From Polytrichum commune (Eukaryota > Streptophyta > Polytrichopsida > Polytrichales > Polytrichaceae), in NCBI GenBank assembly GCA_950295325.1, contig OX485804.1, forward strand, positions 25,668,001-25,732,000: a stretch of 64,000 bases of DNA. The letters are read 5' to 3'. The notes under the pieces were generated by a model. That model saw only the letters and a program-made list of their open reading frames with translations, made no database searches and was not told the origin of the DNA. Of this stretch, positions 1 through 11,740 are shown one piece after another (the first letter of the stretch is position 1; each line of letters starts with the position of its first letter). A program made the position numbers and the translations under genes.

Positions 1-490
1 TGATACTTTGGTGATATCTGATGCCCTTTACCATGACACCTCATCACCACATATACCAGGTATGTAACACCCATGAAAGTTCACATGTAACACCACATTC
101 GGTGTGGTTGGCTAAGCTTGCTACTTATCTACATTAACTAGTGATGTGAATCTGAGCGATAGATATTTTTGTATTTATGATACTTTGGTGATATTTGATG
201 CCCTTTACCATGACACCTCATCACCACATATACCAGGTATGTAACACCCATGAAAGTTCACATGTAACACCACATTCGGTGTGGTTGGCTAAGCTTGCTA
301 CTTATCTACATTAACTAGTGATGTGAATCTGAGCGATAGATATTTTTGTATTTATGATACTTTGGTGATATTTGATGCCCTTTACCATGACACCTCATCA
401 TCACATATACCATGTATGTAACACCCATGAAAGTTCACATGTAACACCACATTCGGTGTGGTTGGCTAAGCTTGCTACTTATCTACATTC
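1..490. repeat. 177-bp tandem satellite, about 2.8 copies, cut by window edge
   Basis: The block starting TGATACTTTGGTGATAT recurs at 1, 178 and 355, an exact 177-bp period with only a few substitutions. The third copy runs to about 490, then changes abruptly into unique sequence (CCCCAAGACTTTTG). The array clearly continues left of the window. No coding potential; the short ORF in the third copy is a by-product of the repeat. Confidence 0.95.
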
Positions 491-1609
491 CCCAAGACTT
501 TTGTTGGCTTTCCGAGGAGAATGGTGGATGTGGAACCCCAAGAACACGGGCACGTGGTGGTCAATAGATTGAGATTCCATAGTTTGAGGCCTTGGTTTAA
601 AGCTCTAGAAATATTATTCTAAACTAGGGCATGCTTCAAGTTGGGCCAAGTGCCACGCCCGAACCTCGATCGACATCCTCAACTGAGCTGTTCGACGTTC
701 CTTTTCCCAGTTCAGGATCTCAACCGAGATCCTGAGACTAATGGAAGCGTTGGCTATGGCTATGGCGAGTCTCTCACGCTCGCTCCTGCTTTGGCCGCGT
801 CTTTCTAGCGACGGAGCCTATGCGATCGAACTGAAACGGGAGTCACATTAATGTGCGCGACTTAAAATTGAAGCTCTCGACCTCTTTTACGCGTATTTTG
901 AGTAACCAGAGCTTCGGAAGTCTGTAAGAGTACCGTATGTGCGCTCTTGAAATCCGTTGTGTTGTGAGGTTTCGGTTGTTTTGGAGTTCCCGGTTCGCTA
1001 GAATTTCGTAGGACGTTGGAATTACCAGTGTTCACAATACTTTCCTGTTTTTTTCTCACGTAGAGGGGGGGAAAAAAATCGTGCTTGGCAAGAAAGCCAA
1101 GAAACCGTCTTCGTGACTGGGACTCGGATATAGAGTGCAAAATGAGGATAGTCAAGGATTTCATGTCTTTTAGTATAATGTGGTTCGATTGAGCAGCCTG
1201 AGTTCGACTGCGTCTTTATAGTTGAGAAATTTGACATGTCCCTCTGATCACACGGCCTTGAACAAGTAATTCTCAGATAATTTCTACGAGATTGTCCGTA
1301 AGCTGAGGAGAGGATGCGGATATAGGTTTCTGCAGGCCTTGTAGAATTGTTAATCCTTATAAGGATGTCAAAAATTGCCGAGAGTTTAATTATTGAATTT
1401 GACATTGTGCCAGCCATCTGATTTGGCATCCAGAGAAGTTTTTGCACCTCAAACATTGTTGTAATTCTGGCCGAGTATCCAATCTTCATGAGGAGTAAGT
1501 TCTTCCAAATTTCAAATTGAGGCAGTGATGGAGCAAGCGCGGATCAAATAGCAAACTTAAGAGCGAGCTCTGTTTCAATTGAGTGAAAGAATCAGAAAGG
1601 GAAGGCGAC
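491..1609. other. Upstream region and probable 5' UTR of serine acetyltransferase
   Basis: Unique, relatively GC-rich sequence with no recognisable gene. Antisense ORFs at 862-1164 and 1022-1489 overlap in different frames and look like nothing known. The stretch just before 1610 most likely holds the promoter and leader of the downstream gene. Confidence 0.5.
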
Positions 1610-4600
1610 ATGGCTAATTTACTGAAACAGACATGGTTAGGGTGTCCAATAGAGCAACGTAGGGAGATTATAACACTGAAGCTATCTCCATTTTCTTTAA
1701 GGAAAACCACATGTGACAAGCTATTCCCATGGACGACTTGCAATATCTCAAACTATGAGAGATGCGATACGAGACTTGAAATTCTTAATAGTTCGCGACG
1801 TCTCAGGTTCGCCACACGATGCGTTGGAGATTGTGCGGATGATCATCTTTTGACCAGTCCGGAACCAAATCAGAAGTCTCACAAAATTCGTCTAAATGGC
1901 CGTCCCAGGTGCGTTGTCTTGAGTTTGGCGTGTTACACTTCTTACCGTAATGTTGACTTCCTTTGTGAGAACATCAAGCTTAAATAAGTTTCTGTACATA
2001 GTTTCCGGGCATTAAAAAAGGAGGAGACACAACGAAAGGAAAGGAGGTTCGAGACTCTGGTCGATAGGACTAAAGATGGTTGTGATGTCATTTTACTTGA
2101 CTCCAGTATAAAATCTAAGCATTTGATCATATCTAATCACTCGACCTAGGCTGTGCTTTGTTAGAGGTTTGATGCATTTACATAAACGACCTAATTGTAT
2201 GGGCGATTGCAATTTGTTTTTGCCAAGATTTTGCAAGAGTTTGGGACTGCAAGCTTTGACTGGTTCTGTTTCTTAATTTAAACTGTGTGTTAATTCATAA
2301 CTTAATTTGATGCAGATTCGGGCAAAGTGGAGACTTAGAGGCAGATAAAGACGATAGCCATCACAGCTTTGAAGGTTTGGCTAGTCAGCACAGTAAAGCT
2401 GCTGAGCAGGGCAAAGATGATAGTCGGTTCAGCTTTGAAGGATCTGAAGCAGGGAAAGGTTTCACTGCTGGTCAATCAACAACAGCACAAACAACCAACC
2501 ATTTGCACCCTAAGAGCCCAGGTGAAGCTCAAAAAATTACTGACCCAGACAATGCTCAATGGCAGAATGTATTCCCTGCTTACTTGCAAAGTAAAGAAGA
2601 TGAATCGGATGGCGACAATGATGAAATTGTGCAGGTAACTTAACTGACTGCCAGCTGACTTGCTGACTAAACGTTTCTCTCATTTCTCTTTTTCACAAGC
2701 TTTTATTTCTCTTCAAATATCTTTGTCAGCAAGGTATATGTATCAGTTGGAGCGCTGGAAATTGCTCATAGTGTCAGCCGTGATTGAATCCCTTGCACCC
2801 AAAGTATTGTATTCAAATTTGACTGCATTAAGCTAGGCAGTATGGTTTGAAGTCCTTAGATGCAGGTGAATTTTTCGGCTGTTGTAAGCAAAAGTTTGCA
2901 TGCAGGTGTCACCTGTAAATGGAAGCAGTCAGGCAAGAGGGAGGGTCAATGGTGTAGCAGCTGCTAAGGCAGCAGCAGCAGCCACTGCATCAGCAAAAGC
3001 TTTGGAGTCACATGTAAATGCACGGAATCTACCTTCTGCTCCAGACTTAGCAACACCTCCATGTTCTTCAGCCAAACTACCAACAGAGGGTGGAAAGAAC
3101 CTCACAGATCTAATTTCCCATGATCCCATATGGGCAGCTGTAAGGGCTGAGGCTCGGCTTGAGGTGTGTTTCCAAATGAGCAATGCTTATGTGCAATCTG
3201 AGCTCCATACATGAAAGCCAGGTGCTGGCAAGCTTGTGATGATGTCTCTATTTTCTGAGATGCTTGGACGGGAAACTCTAAATTGGGAGAAAACACTGTT
3301 TGGATGATGGGATTACAGGCAGAGCGAGAACCATTGTTGAGTAGTTTTTTATATGCAAGCATTTTGGCCCACCCATGCTTTGAGCGGTCATTGGGATTTG
3401 TGCTAGCCAATCGTCTTACATCTGCCACGCTCTTGGCGACACAGCTCATGGATGTGTTTGATGGGGTTTTTATGACTGATCCATACATACAACAAGCAAT
3501 TCGATTAGATGTCCAGGTAAAAGGGCACATGTATTTTCTGGAATTGATTGTACATCTCAATCATACTTAAAGCTAACCAGGTCCATTATTACCTGAGGCT
3601 ATTTTCATTGTACTCTTGCTACATCTACTTTATACCTCAAAGTTAGTCTGCATACTTTAAGCTCACAAGTGGATTCAGTATGTGTCAAGATAGTAAAATC
3701 AAAGTTTATTGAGAAGATTTGTTAGTTTGTGGTGAGGATTCTATGTCCACAAATAATCTGTTCAATGGGCTCACAAAAATGTGGAGTATGAATATGTGGC
3801 AATTCTTAACAAAGTGTGAACAAAGTACAATCCACAAATATAATTTGACACTGATTTTTGCAATGGAGGCAGGCTGTCAAAGATCGTGATCCTTCGTGCC
3901 GTCATTACAGTTCTGCACTGTTATACTTAAAGGTAACATCGTGGGGTAGGCACATTGGTACATTCCCAAAAGCATAAATATCTTTGATGATTAGGTCTTT
4001 TTCTCAAGCACTGCTTCATCATAGATTCTGAGTTCAACATGACACCTCATACATACACATCTTTCAGAGAAACTCATTGTCTGTGCAGGGTTATCATGCT
4101 CTTCAAGCATACAGAGTAGCCCATTCCTTGTGGAACAGGGGATCTACTGTGCTAGCTCTTGCAATGCAGGCCCGCATGAGTGAGGTGCTTCCGAATCCCT
4201 TTTCTTTGTGATCTACTTGTGTCTTTATCTTGTATAGAAATCTGAAACCCCTAAAAATTTGCAATTCTTGACACTGCATGTGACTGATTTACAAGAAGCA
4301 ATTTAAACATAACTGGTCTTTGATGTTTGAATGTTCACCTCCTTAGTTGCAACCCATGCTAATTCTGGTCTCAGGGTTTTGTGTTCTAATTTGTGACATC
4401 CGGGAATTTTTTTGTCTAAACACTTGCAGAAGCCCCATGTTAACTTCTTCGCTAGAAGATACTGTAGGATAGAAATGAATGGTTACTAAAAAATATCATG
4501 CCGTCACTCTCTTGGACAGGTTTTTGCAGTGGACATTCATCCAGGTATATTCATCTATTGCCTTACTTCAGTTTATGTTCCAATACCTTATGTGTGGATG

Positions 4601-6103
4601 AACAATTCAATACAGATCTGAACCTGCTCTTTCATCATGAATATCTGTGAGTGAATGTTTAACCTGGAAGTTTTTAGCAATCACTGAGATACTTTATGCT
4701 TATGATGAGGTGGTGAGTTCTTTTCTTATTCATGCATCACATTCTTGGCACTCAAAAGTAATACATCCTCATATTGTACGTTTATCAAATAATCTGACCT
4801 TATGGAGCTTTGGAGAAAGATGGTTTACTTACTAATTTGATCTTTTTTCCAGCGGCACGAATTGGAAAGTCTATACTGCTAGATCATGGTACAGGTGTTG
4901 TGATTGGAGAAACAGCTGTTGTTGGTGATCGTGTCTCCATCCTTCAGGTAAATAACTACAAAATGCTGCTCATGAAACCTCTTGGTACCTTGATTCCTAC
5001 TGTAAATATGAGGAAAGAGTTCTAGGTAAGATGTAATTATTCTACATGCATCCAGATGTGGTAAAGTGCTGAATGATCCTTTGTTGTGATCTGAGGAGTC
5101 CCTGGTGATGCCCTTATCTGTCCTTGCACATGTTTCAACTAGGAGAACACACTTGGTTCCAGATTGTTCTGACCCTTAATTTCTTCATTGCAGGGTGTGA
5201 CGCTAGGTGGAACTGGTAAAGAAGCAGGAGACAGACACCCAAAGATACAAGAGGGAGTTCTCATCGGAGCTGGAGCTACTATTCTTGGAAACATTGTTGT
5301 TGGTCGAGGGGCAATGGTGGCAGCAGGGTCTCTTGTTTTGAAGGACGTCCCAGCTCACAGGTTTAATGCCTTATTTTTTTTTGTGAGCAGAGAGGTTGTC
5401 AATGACTCCATTTGCCTTTGTTTTTGCCAACTCTTATGCTGATCAGATATTGCTGGACTTACCATATTCCTTTGGTTGCTCAGCGGCTCATGCATAGAAT
5501 TTTGTGGTTTGCAGCATGGTGGCTGGCACTCCTGCAAAAGTGGTTGGGTTCTTGGAGGAATCAACACCTTCTCTGACCATGAAACACGGTAAATCCATTC
5601 AACTAACTTATGGTTATTTAATATTCTAATCACCAGGCAAAAAAACATGTACGCCACTGGTTTGTCTACACCTTATAAACCAGCCCATCACAAGCTCCTA
5701 TCATGTACAATAGGAGCAAAGCATGTACGCCACTGGTTTGTCTACACCTTATAAACCAGCCCATCACAAGCTCCTATCATGTACAATAGGAGCAAAGCAT
5801 GTACGCCACTGGTTTGTCTACACCTTATAAACCAGCCCATCACAAGCTCCTATCATGTACAATAGGAGCAAAGTCATGTACATTGAAGTAGCCATGCCTT
5901 GAGATAGTTCAGCAAGATGGACTAATAGTTGCACACAATCTCGTATTAGTATGAATGCTTAGCAATTTGACAAATGTTTGAATGGACACAAGTGACCAGT
6001 AAAATCTTTCTATACAGACGCTGCACAGGACTTTTGCCAGGAGCTCGAAGAAGCAGTGGGTCAGCAACTGCGAAACCAGCTCTGGGGAGGTGCTGGGATC
6101 TAA
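1610..6103 (+). CDS. SERAT: Serine O-acetyltransferase (SERAT), 11 exons, 558 aa
   Basis: Makes O-acetylserine from serine and acetyl-CoA, the first step of cysteine synthesis. Exons: 1610-1908, 2316-2634, 2906-3163, 3319-3516, 3873-3932, 4089-4184, 4520-4544, 4853-4947, 5194-5360, 5515-5588, 6018-6103; all junctions are GT-AG and in phase. Residues 1-100 are Arg/Ser/Thr-rich, like an organelle transit peptide; 101-275 are low-complexity and Ala/Ser-rich; the SATase N-domain starts near 276 (DPIWAAVRAEA, then AEREPLLSSFLYASIL). The left-handed beta-helix covers about 420-515 (GVVIGETAVVGD, GVTLGGTGKEAGDRHPKI, GAGATILGN). Asp415 and His430 keep the 15-residue spacing of the catalytic pair of E. 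coli CysE. The protein ends in Ile (GGAGI), the residue that docks into O-acetylserine lyase in the cysteine synthase complex. The multi-intron structure suggests the SERAT3 type. The leader is longer than usual for plant SERATs (about 310-390 aa). Start chosen at the first ATG of the exon whose donor phase fits exon 2. Confidence 0.9.
5646..5873. repeat. Three tandem copies of a 76-bp unit in the last SERAT intron
   Basis: CATGTACGCCACTGG recurs at 5646, 5722 and 5798, giving three near-identical 76-bp copies. Each unit contains two inverted repeats: CTGGTTT/AAACCAG and GCTCCTAT/ATAGGAGC. It lies between exons 10 and 11 and does not touch coding sequence. Confidence 0.95.
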
Positions 6104-8203
6104 GTGACCACACCGTCAGAGCTTCAGAGCTTCCTTGTCCTGGCAGCCAAAACCTACAACCACACTTTCCATGAGGCTGGAACTTCTTAAGAAGAGTCTC
6201 AGGTTTTTTCAACCAACATCGGTCCACATTGTATCACTTCTGAAGGGAATTACATGACAGGGCAAGAAATGAAACTTTGGCTTTGAAATCCCTTACTAAC
6301 TGGATTCAATGAACACTAAATACTATAATTGAACGAGTGCATAAGAAGATTGTATAGTTTCAACTTATGAACATGTTGGTTGGGCTTGTCAGTCTACTTG
6401 AATACACCATCCTGCTGAGTAGTATGTGTTGCGAAGGTTTGGAATATGTATTGGGATCGGTCAATATAAAACGTAACTGTATTTCTCTATTAGATAGAGA
6501 AAATCACACTTGATTTGGATTTGCCAGAATTTTAGTTACTTTGAAACAAATGTAGAGATGATTAAGCAAATCTCCTGTATATCAATGTCCTTGGAAGCGG
6601 CATCCTCTGAATGTAGGTAGGGTTCCGTCCATGAGCAGGCTTATCAATTGGGGTGGACTCTTGAGGTTCCACCTGTGATTCTGTCAGACAGGAGACTCAT
6701 GTTTGGAGAATCACTACTTATAAGGGTTAGACTGGCTTATTTACTGTATGGTATCAAAAATGTGTTCCTTCAGAGTGTTCACATCTTGTGAACAAATGAA
6801 TGGTATCATTTTGGCTGCTTTCGCGCAATTACCACCTTGTCTTGAAAGGGGTGCAATTCAGCCTGCATATCCAGGCGAGCTTGAAACTGTAAGTGGAGTT
6901 CATTTTACTTTATACTCCACAACTGCTGTGGATTTCCACTTGACTGCCAATATTGCAAAGGTCTGGTGGTTGGATGTAGCCGTCCTTCAATGTGAAGCTG
7001 AACAAGTCATCAATTTGAATGTTACTTCTCTACCTTCATTCTGAAAGGTTCAGACTTACTATCATACTAAGCTTCTGTCCTAACTCTTAGGAATTGGAAA
7101 ATCAAGATCATGTTGAAGAGTCTGTATCCTCAGAGACCTCAAGCAGGAGGCTGAGGTTGGTAAATTCAATTTTCCAGTGCTTTTAACTTCTCATTCAAAA
7201 TTATCGTATTATGATCCTTCAGTGAATTTTTTTCAAAGTAAATTAGGAGTCTTGGGAGTAATAAAACATAGAAGCATGAAGGTAGATTTTTGTTAGCACA
7301 CCAGGGAATCAGGAGAGTCATCCTATCTTCTGACCATGCCTGTCTCCGGATCACTTTTGAGGATATGCAATAGGGCTTGTGAACTTTCCAAGATCTGCAC
7401 ATCAGCAATATTGATGAGTACAATTTGATTTTGCAAATTTTTTGACTAAATGACATCCAATTTCCAATCTAAGCTCACAAGTGTCTTATAAAATAGGAAG
7501 TGTGATATTTTTGAAGCAAAAATTGAGATTTGCTGAGCCCATTGCTCAGCAGACTCTACCCTCTCTTGCTTGCACTTGCCCCTAATGCCATTATTCTCCA
7601 GGCAGTGTCCATTCAGCTCTAAGATACTCTACGTGAGTGACTGCTCTATCTACGGTTTCGTTATAGGAGCATGCACTGCTTCGGGCTTGGGGAAGGACTT
7701 TCTTTTCTACCTTGAATTGGAACGGTCAAAGGGTTCTTTAAATCTGTTATGTCAGATGTTTCTTGAAAGAGTATGCTGGAATTTTAGAGGCGCTTTCAAT
7801 AACCAGGAGATGAAGTGCAAACCTTAAAAATCGACATCAAATTTATTTGTTCAGAAATGGATTTGATCAAATCAGTAATGATCGCTTGCACATTGGAGGG
7901 GCATAGTTGGTGAAGAATTGGTGAGAATATTCTGTGTGAAGTAGGTACTCATCTATGAGAGGTCCACAATTCCATTTCGTGTTAGAAAAACGAGTTTTTG
8001 CAAATTGTAATCGGTGTGGAGTTCGACGATGTCTCTTCCTCGTTGAATGATATTGAAAATCAATTCTTTTCCAAATCGGTTTTTCCTGAAAAGAATTGAT
8101 TTTCTTGTATTACCTGATGGACTCAGAGACTTGACATTTTGGGCTCGAAATTTTTATCCCAGATGGCACAGACATGGAGGGAGACGAAGGAGAAACAACA
8201 TAC
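6104..8203. other. Convergent intergenic region, 3' UTRs of SERAT and SSNA1 homologue
   Basis: Holds the SERAT 3' UTR and the 3' part of the minus-strand SSNA1 gene, whose last exon I could not fix. On the plus strand an open stretch 6748-6888 followed by GTAAGT, and 7091-7155 between AG and GT, could be joined in frame, but the result matches nothing I know. A perfect 17-bp inverted repeat lies at 8055-8104. Confidence 0.5.
8055..8104. repeat. Perfect 17-bp inverted repeat with 16-nt loop
   Basis: GAAAATCAATTCTTTTC at 8055-8071 is the exact reverse complement of 8088-8104. It sits just downstream of the exon 2 donor of the SSNA1 homologue, inside its last intron or 3' region. Confidence 0.9.
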
Positions 8204-9206
8204 TTTCGAGTAAGCTTCCTCGACCTCGAAAATGGTTTTGTCGTATTCTTTGCTGTACGCGTACTTGCGAGTGAGAGAGTCGTCAATCTCCGCCAAACGC
8301 TTGGTGAGGATGAGCATGTCCTTCTGGATGCGAGCCTTTTCTTCTTCCTCAGCTTGCAAGAGCTTTTTCACTTCGTCTCTCTTCTCCCGCAGCTCCTCAA
8401 TGCCTACGTCAGTTCTCGACAGCGCAGCCAAAATTTGTGAGCAAGACCAGCAGCGACAGTTATCCGTTGTGATGCAAGCTAGTTCTTTCTTTCCACTCTC
8501 CGTAGACACAATCTTATCCTGTGGTTCAGTTGGACACATGATGCCTCCCTGACCTTTCCTTTTTAAGCTTTTTCTTCAACTGCAAACCAGCAATCCCAGA
8601 GACTCTCCATTCAGGCCCTCCGATATGTTCTCCCTTACCCACTACGACCCGATGATGCAACTTGACCTCCCTAACGTGGTTCATGGGATGAAAGACACCA
8701 TTGGTCATCAACCTAAGGGAATGAAGGAAGAGACTCCTAGAGGAAGACAATGTGTGCAGGGTCAATGGGTTACGGGAATCAGAACAAGACGGTCATGGCT
8801 TATCATCTTTTTTTTCAGGAACACCGTTCATACAACAGTAGGATAAGTCATCAAGCGCAATTTACGACATGCTCTGTGAAGCATGTGGTTCTGGCCTGTA
8901 GTGTGTGCAGACAGTATTGCCACAAGAGCTCCAGACGATGTAATTAAGACGAGGATGCAAGCTTTGGGCGTTTATGATACCCGAGGAAACACAATATTGA
9001 AATGACCGAACGCAATGCACTATCCAGCGTGGTGATGAAAAAGGTAAATGTTGTGGCTGCTGTTTGGGTATTTCGAAGTATAAGAATCATGGCTGCATTA
9101 TTGAAATTTTGAAAGCATTTCAAAGTTACGAGATAGAGGAATAGAAGTGCATACGATGGATGAGTTCATTGTTGTAATTTTGCAGAGCTACACCTTTCGT
9201 TGCCAT
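8204..9206 (-). CDS. SSNA1: SSNA1/NA14/DIP13 homologue, basal-body coiled-coil protein (3' exon unresolved)
   Basis: Exon 1 (9206-9155) encodes M-ATKGVALQNYNNELIH; exon 2 (8403-8204) continues RIEELREKRDEVKKLLQ and runs to VEEAYSK. The donor GTATGC and acceptor GACGTAG join in phase and restore the family N-terminus (ALQNYNNEL, then IEELREKR). The 84 residues seen form a heptad-rich coiled coil, as in human SSNA1 and Chlamydomonas DIP13, small (about 110-120 aa) fibril-forming proteins of basal bodies and microtubules. Exon 2 ends on a whole codon before GTATGT. The usual C-terminal segment (ILESSQTLL-like) should follow, but I find no convincing exon between 6300 and 8200; candidates starting at 7628 and 7947 do not resemble it. 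The longer ORF reading into 8539 is intron sequence. The gene suggests a plant that still builds flagella. Confidence 0.82.
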
Positions 9207-10529
9207 GCCTTCTTTCCAGCTTGCCCTGTTTTGCTGCTCCCAAAGAGGTAGAATATGTGTATGAGATTGTCAATACTGCACCGAATTCCTGAGGTGAGCT
9301 GGGTCGACTTTTCAGATGAATATTTCTACGACGTTTGCCATGTCTCATTCACATAAATTCTCCTTCTGCCTTTGAAGCAGGAATATCTATCCCAAAGCGT
9401 GAGCCTATTCTGACATCGATATCTTTATGTTCGTTATAGACTGATAAACCTTTACTTGTTGTCTTCGAAGGATTCTGCAAGAGATCTTGTGTCAGATATG
9501 AGAAATGTCTCTACTGGGATGCATTTGATGACATATTTTCTTCTGCCTCCGTGCACAACAGAGAACAAGAACCGAGAATCTCAGCCCTTCGAGCATTTCA
9601 ACTGCTAGTGAGCCTCTTACCGTGTATAGGTACCTCTCATTCAGACTTCATGATATCTCCTACACTTTCATTGCGTCAGACATTGGAAGCTTTGCAGCTC
9701 GTCGTGGCTCTCATTGAAACTGTAGATGCAAACGTACATTCTATCGAATATGCTGATAAAGTTTACCCACGTCGATAGCCCCTATTTTAGCTTCTTGATT
9801 TTAAGAGAAGGCATCAACGTCATTGACGAACTTCCTTGCTAACTCACCGATATAAACCCTTCCTAATCAATGGCAGTGAGGATCTTCAGCAGCACTGGTT
9901 ATTCTTTGTGCAACTGGGGCCCGGTGCATGAGGTGATGACCGCAACAAAAACGGTTACAGAGCATCCAGAGCTGTGCCTGACAAATCTGACCGGAATTGC
10001 CTCTCCACATTGCAGCAATATGGTACCCAAAGGTAACTTCTGTAACATACATACTTAGTCGTTTACTTACACAACCAGAATAGGATAAGTACCATACTAC
10101 CGAGCCTAAGCTTCAATAACAACTTCAGAAGGCTTAGGTCCCAAAACAGGTTCGTGTCATATTGCCCTAGACGTCCATAATATCCAAGTCCTCTCAAATT
10201 GGACCTCTTCAATGTTCGTACCGATTTTGGGCAGGGAATCGAAGCTCCAACTTCAAAGCTTACCTACACCGCTGGCCCAGCATTATTTTCACCTACTCCA
10301 CTGGAATCTTATTACTGAGAGAACTTTCCTACGTACCTTAGAACCCAATCCAGTAACTAAACAAGGAATTATCCATACAAGGTAACCAAGACAATGTGAG
10401 ACATCCCTAGATTTTTAACAGATAAAGAGGGCGCACCCTATAGCAATTGCAGGTGAATGTATAAATACTTGTTAGTTCATCAACATCAACTTGATGAACT
10501 CACTAGGTATTTTAACATATCAGCATAGC
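9207..10529. other. Intergenic, promoter side of SSNA1 homologue
   Basis: No gene recognised. Short ORFs at 9551-9778 and 9867-10058 have no family resemblance and no consistent codon pattern. The first few hundred bases probably contain the SSNA1 promoter. Confidence 0.4.
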
Positions 10530-11733
10530 TTCAGAAACAACACAAATCGACAATCAGCTTCTTGTGTGTGTGTGTGTGTGTGTGTGTGTACAGGCCTTAG
10601 ATGAACATGCATTAATTGACAGCTGGAAGGTACACATTGACCTGCATGAAAATTTCCCTGGAAGCTCCCACACCATGCGTGCGACTGAGCATGTTTCGAA
10701 TGTAATATGAGAGTCTGCAGGCGAATGGTTTAGGAATTTTATAAGTCTACCTCTAGTCAAAAACCCTTTCCCCTGTGAGAAGAAACAGGATACAGAATGC
10801 CACTGATAGGTTCACCGAGGTGGCAATTAACATGAGCATCAGAAACAACGATAATGGGGGCATCAGCTTTTTCTTGTGTGTATGATGGGCATACATTCAA
10901 TGAACAGTTGACAGGTACATATTGACCTGCTGCACATGAAATCTTGCCTGGAAGCTCCCACGCCATGCATGCAAATGAGGATATTTTGAATGTAATAAAA
11001 ACTTCTGCAGGAGAATGGCAGCCGGAGCCAGATTCATGTAGCTATCAGAAGGAATTCCACAAGTCTACTTCTAGACAAAAGTTCTCTCCCCTGTGAGAAA
11101 AACACAAAACAGTATGGCACTGGCCACTGAGATGGCAAACATATCAGAGAATCAGAAACAAAAACAGGGGCAATCAACAATCAGCCTTGTCTCTGTGTGT
11201 GTGTGTGTGTGTGTGTAAACAGGCCTTGAATGAACATGCATTCAATTTGCAGTGAAAGGTACATATTGACCTGCTGTGCATGAAAGCTCCCGTGCCATGC
11301 ATGCAACTGAATGTAATATGAACGTCTGCAGGCGAATGGTTGCCTGAGCTGGATCTTATCTAGCTATCACAAGGAATAAGTCTACCTCTAGTCAAAAAAC
11401 CCTTTCCCCTGTGAGAAAAAACAAGAAACAGAATGGCAGTGGCCAATGAGCATGGCTGGGATGGCGAACAAATCAACAGAGAACCAGAAACAACAATAGG
11501 GGGCAATCGACAATCAGCTTCTTCTGTGTGTGTATACAGGCCTCGGATGGACATGCATTCTCGGATTGACAGTTGAAAGGTACACATTGACCTGCTGTGA
11601 ATGAAATCTTCCCTGAAAGCTCCCACACCATGCATGCCACCGAGGATGTTTTCAAATGTAATATGAACGTCTGCAGGCGAATGGTTGCCTGAGCCGGATT
11701 TATGTAGCTATCATAAAGGAATTCCGCAGCCTC
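10530..11733. repeat. Tandem array of about 320-bp units derived from the PHT4;6 3' end
   Basis: The anchor TCTACCTCTAGTC (or variant) occurs at 10746, 11064 and 11381, and a fourth time at 11734, where it is the 3' end of the PHT4;6 gene. Spacings are 318, 317 and 353 bp. Each unit carries a degenerate copy of the last codons of PHT4;6 (CCCTTTCCCCTGTG) plus its 3' flank, and a TG microsatellite or its remnant (10563-10589, 11196-11216). A partial unit begins near 10530. The ORFs here (MVWELPGK-type) are repeat products, not genes. Confidence 0.9.
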
Positions 11734-11740
11734 TCTACCT

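Noticed and set aside
372-572. 66-aa ORF at the left edge
   Set aside because: Lies mostly in the third 177-bp satellite copy.
1022-1489. 155-aa minus ORF upstream of SERAT
   Set aside because: No motif, overlaps another ORF in a different frame, and sits in a probable promoter/leader.
6748-7155. Possible small plus-strand gene with two exons downstream of SERAT
   Set aside because: Frames can be joined at GTAAGT/AG, but the product resembles nothing, the region lies between convergent genes, and it is more likely 3' UTR.
8123-8539. Single 138-aa minus ORF as the SSNA1 protein
   Set aside because: Its ends are intron translation. A splice to an exon at 9206-9155 restores the true family N-terminus.
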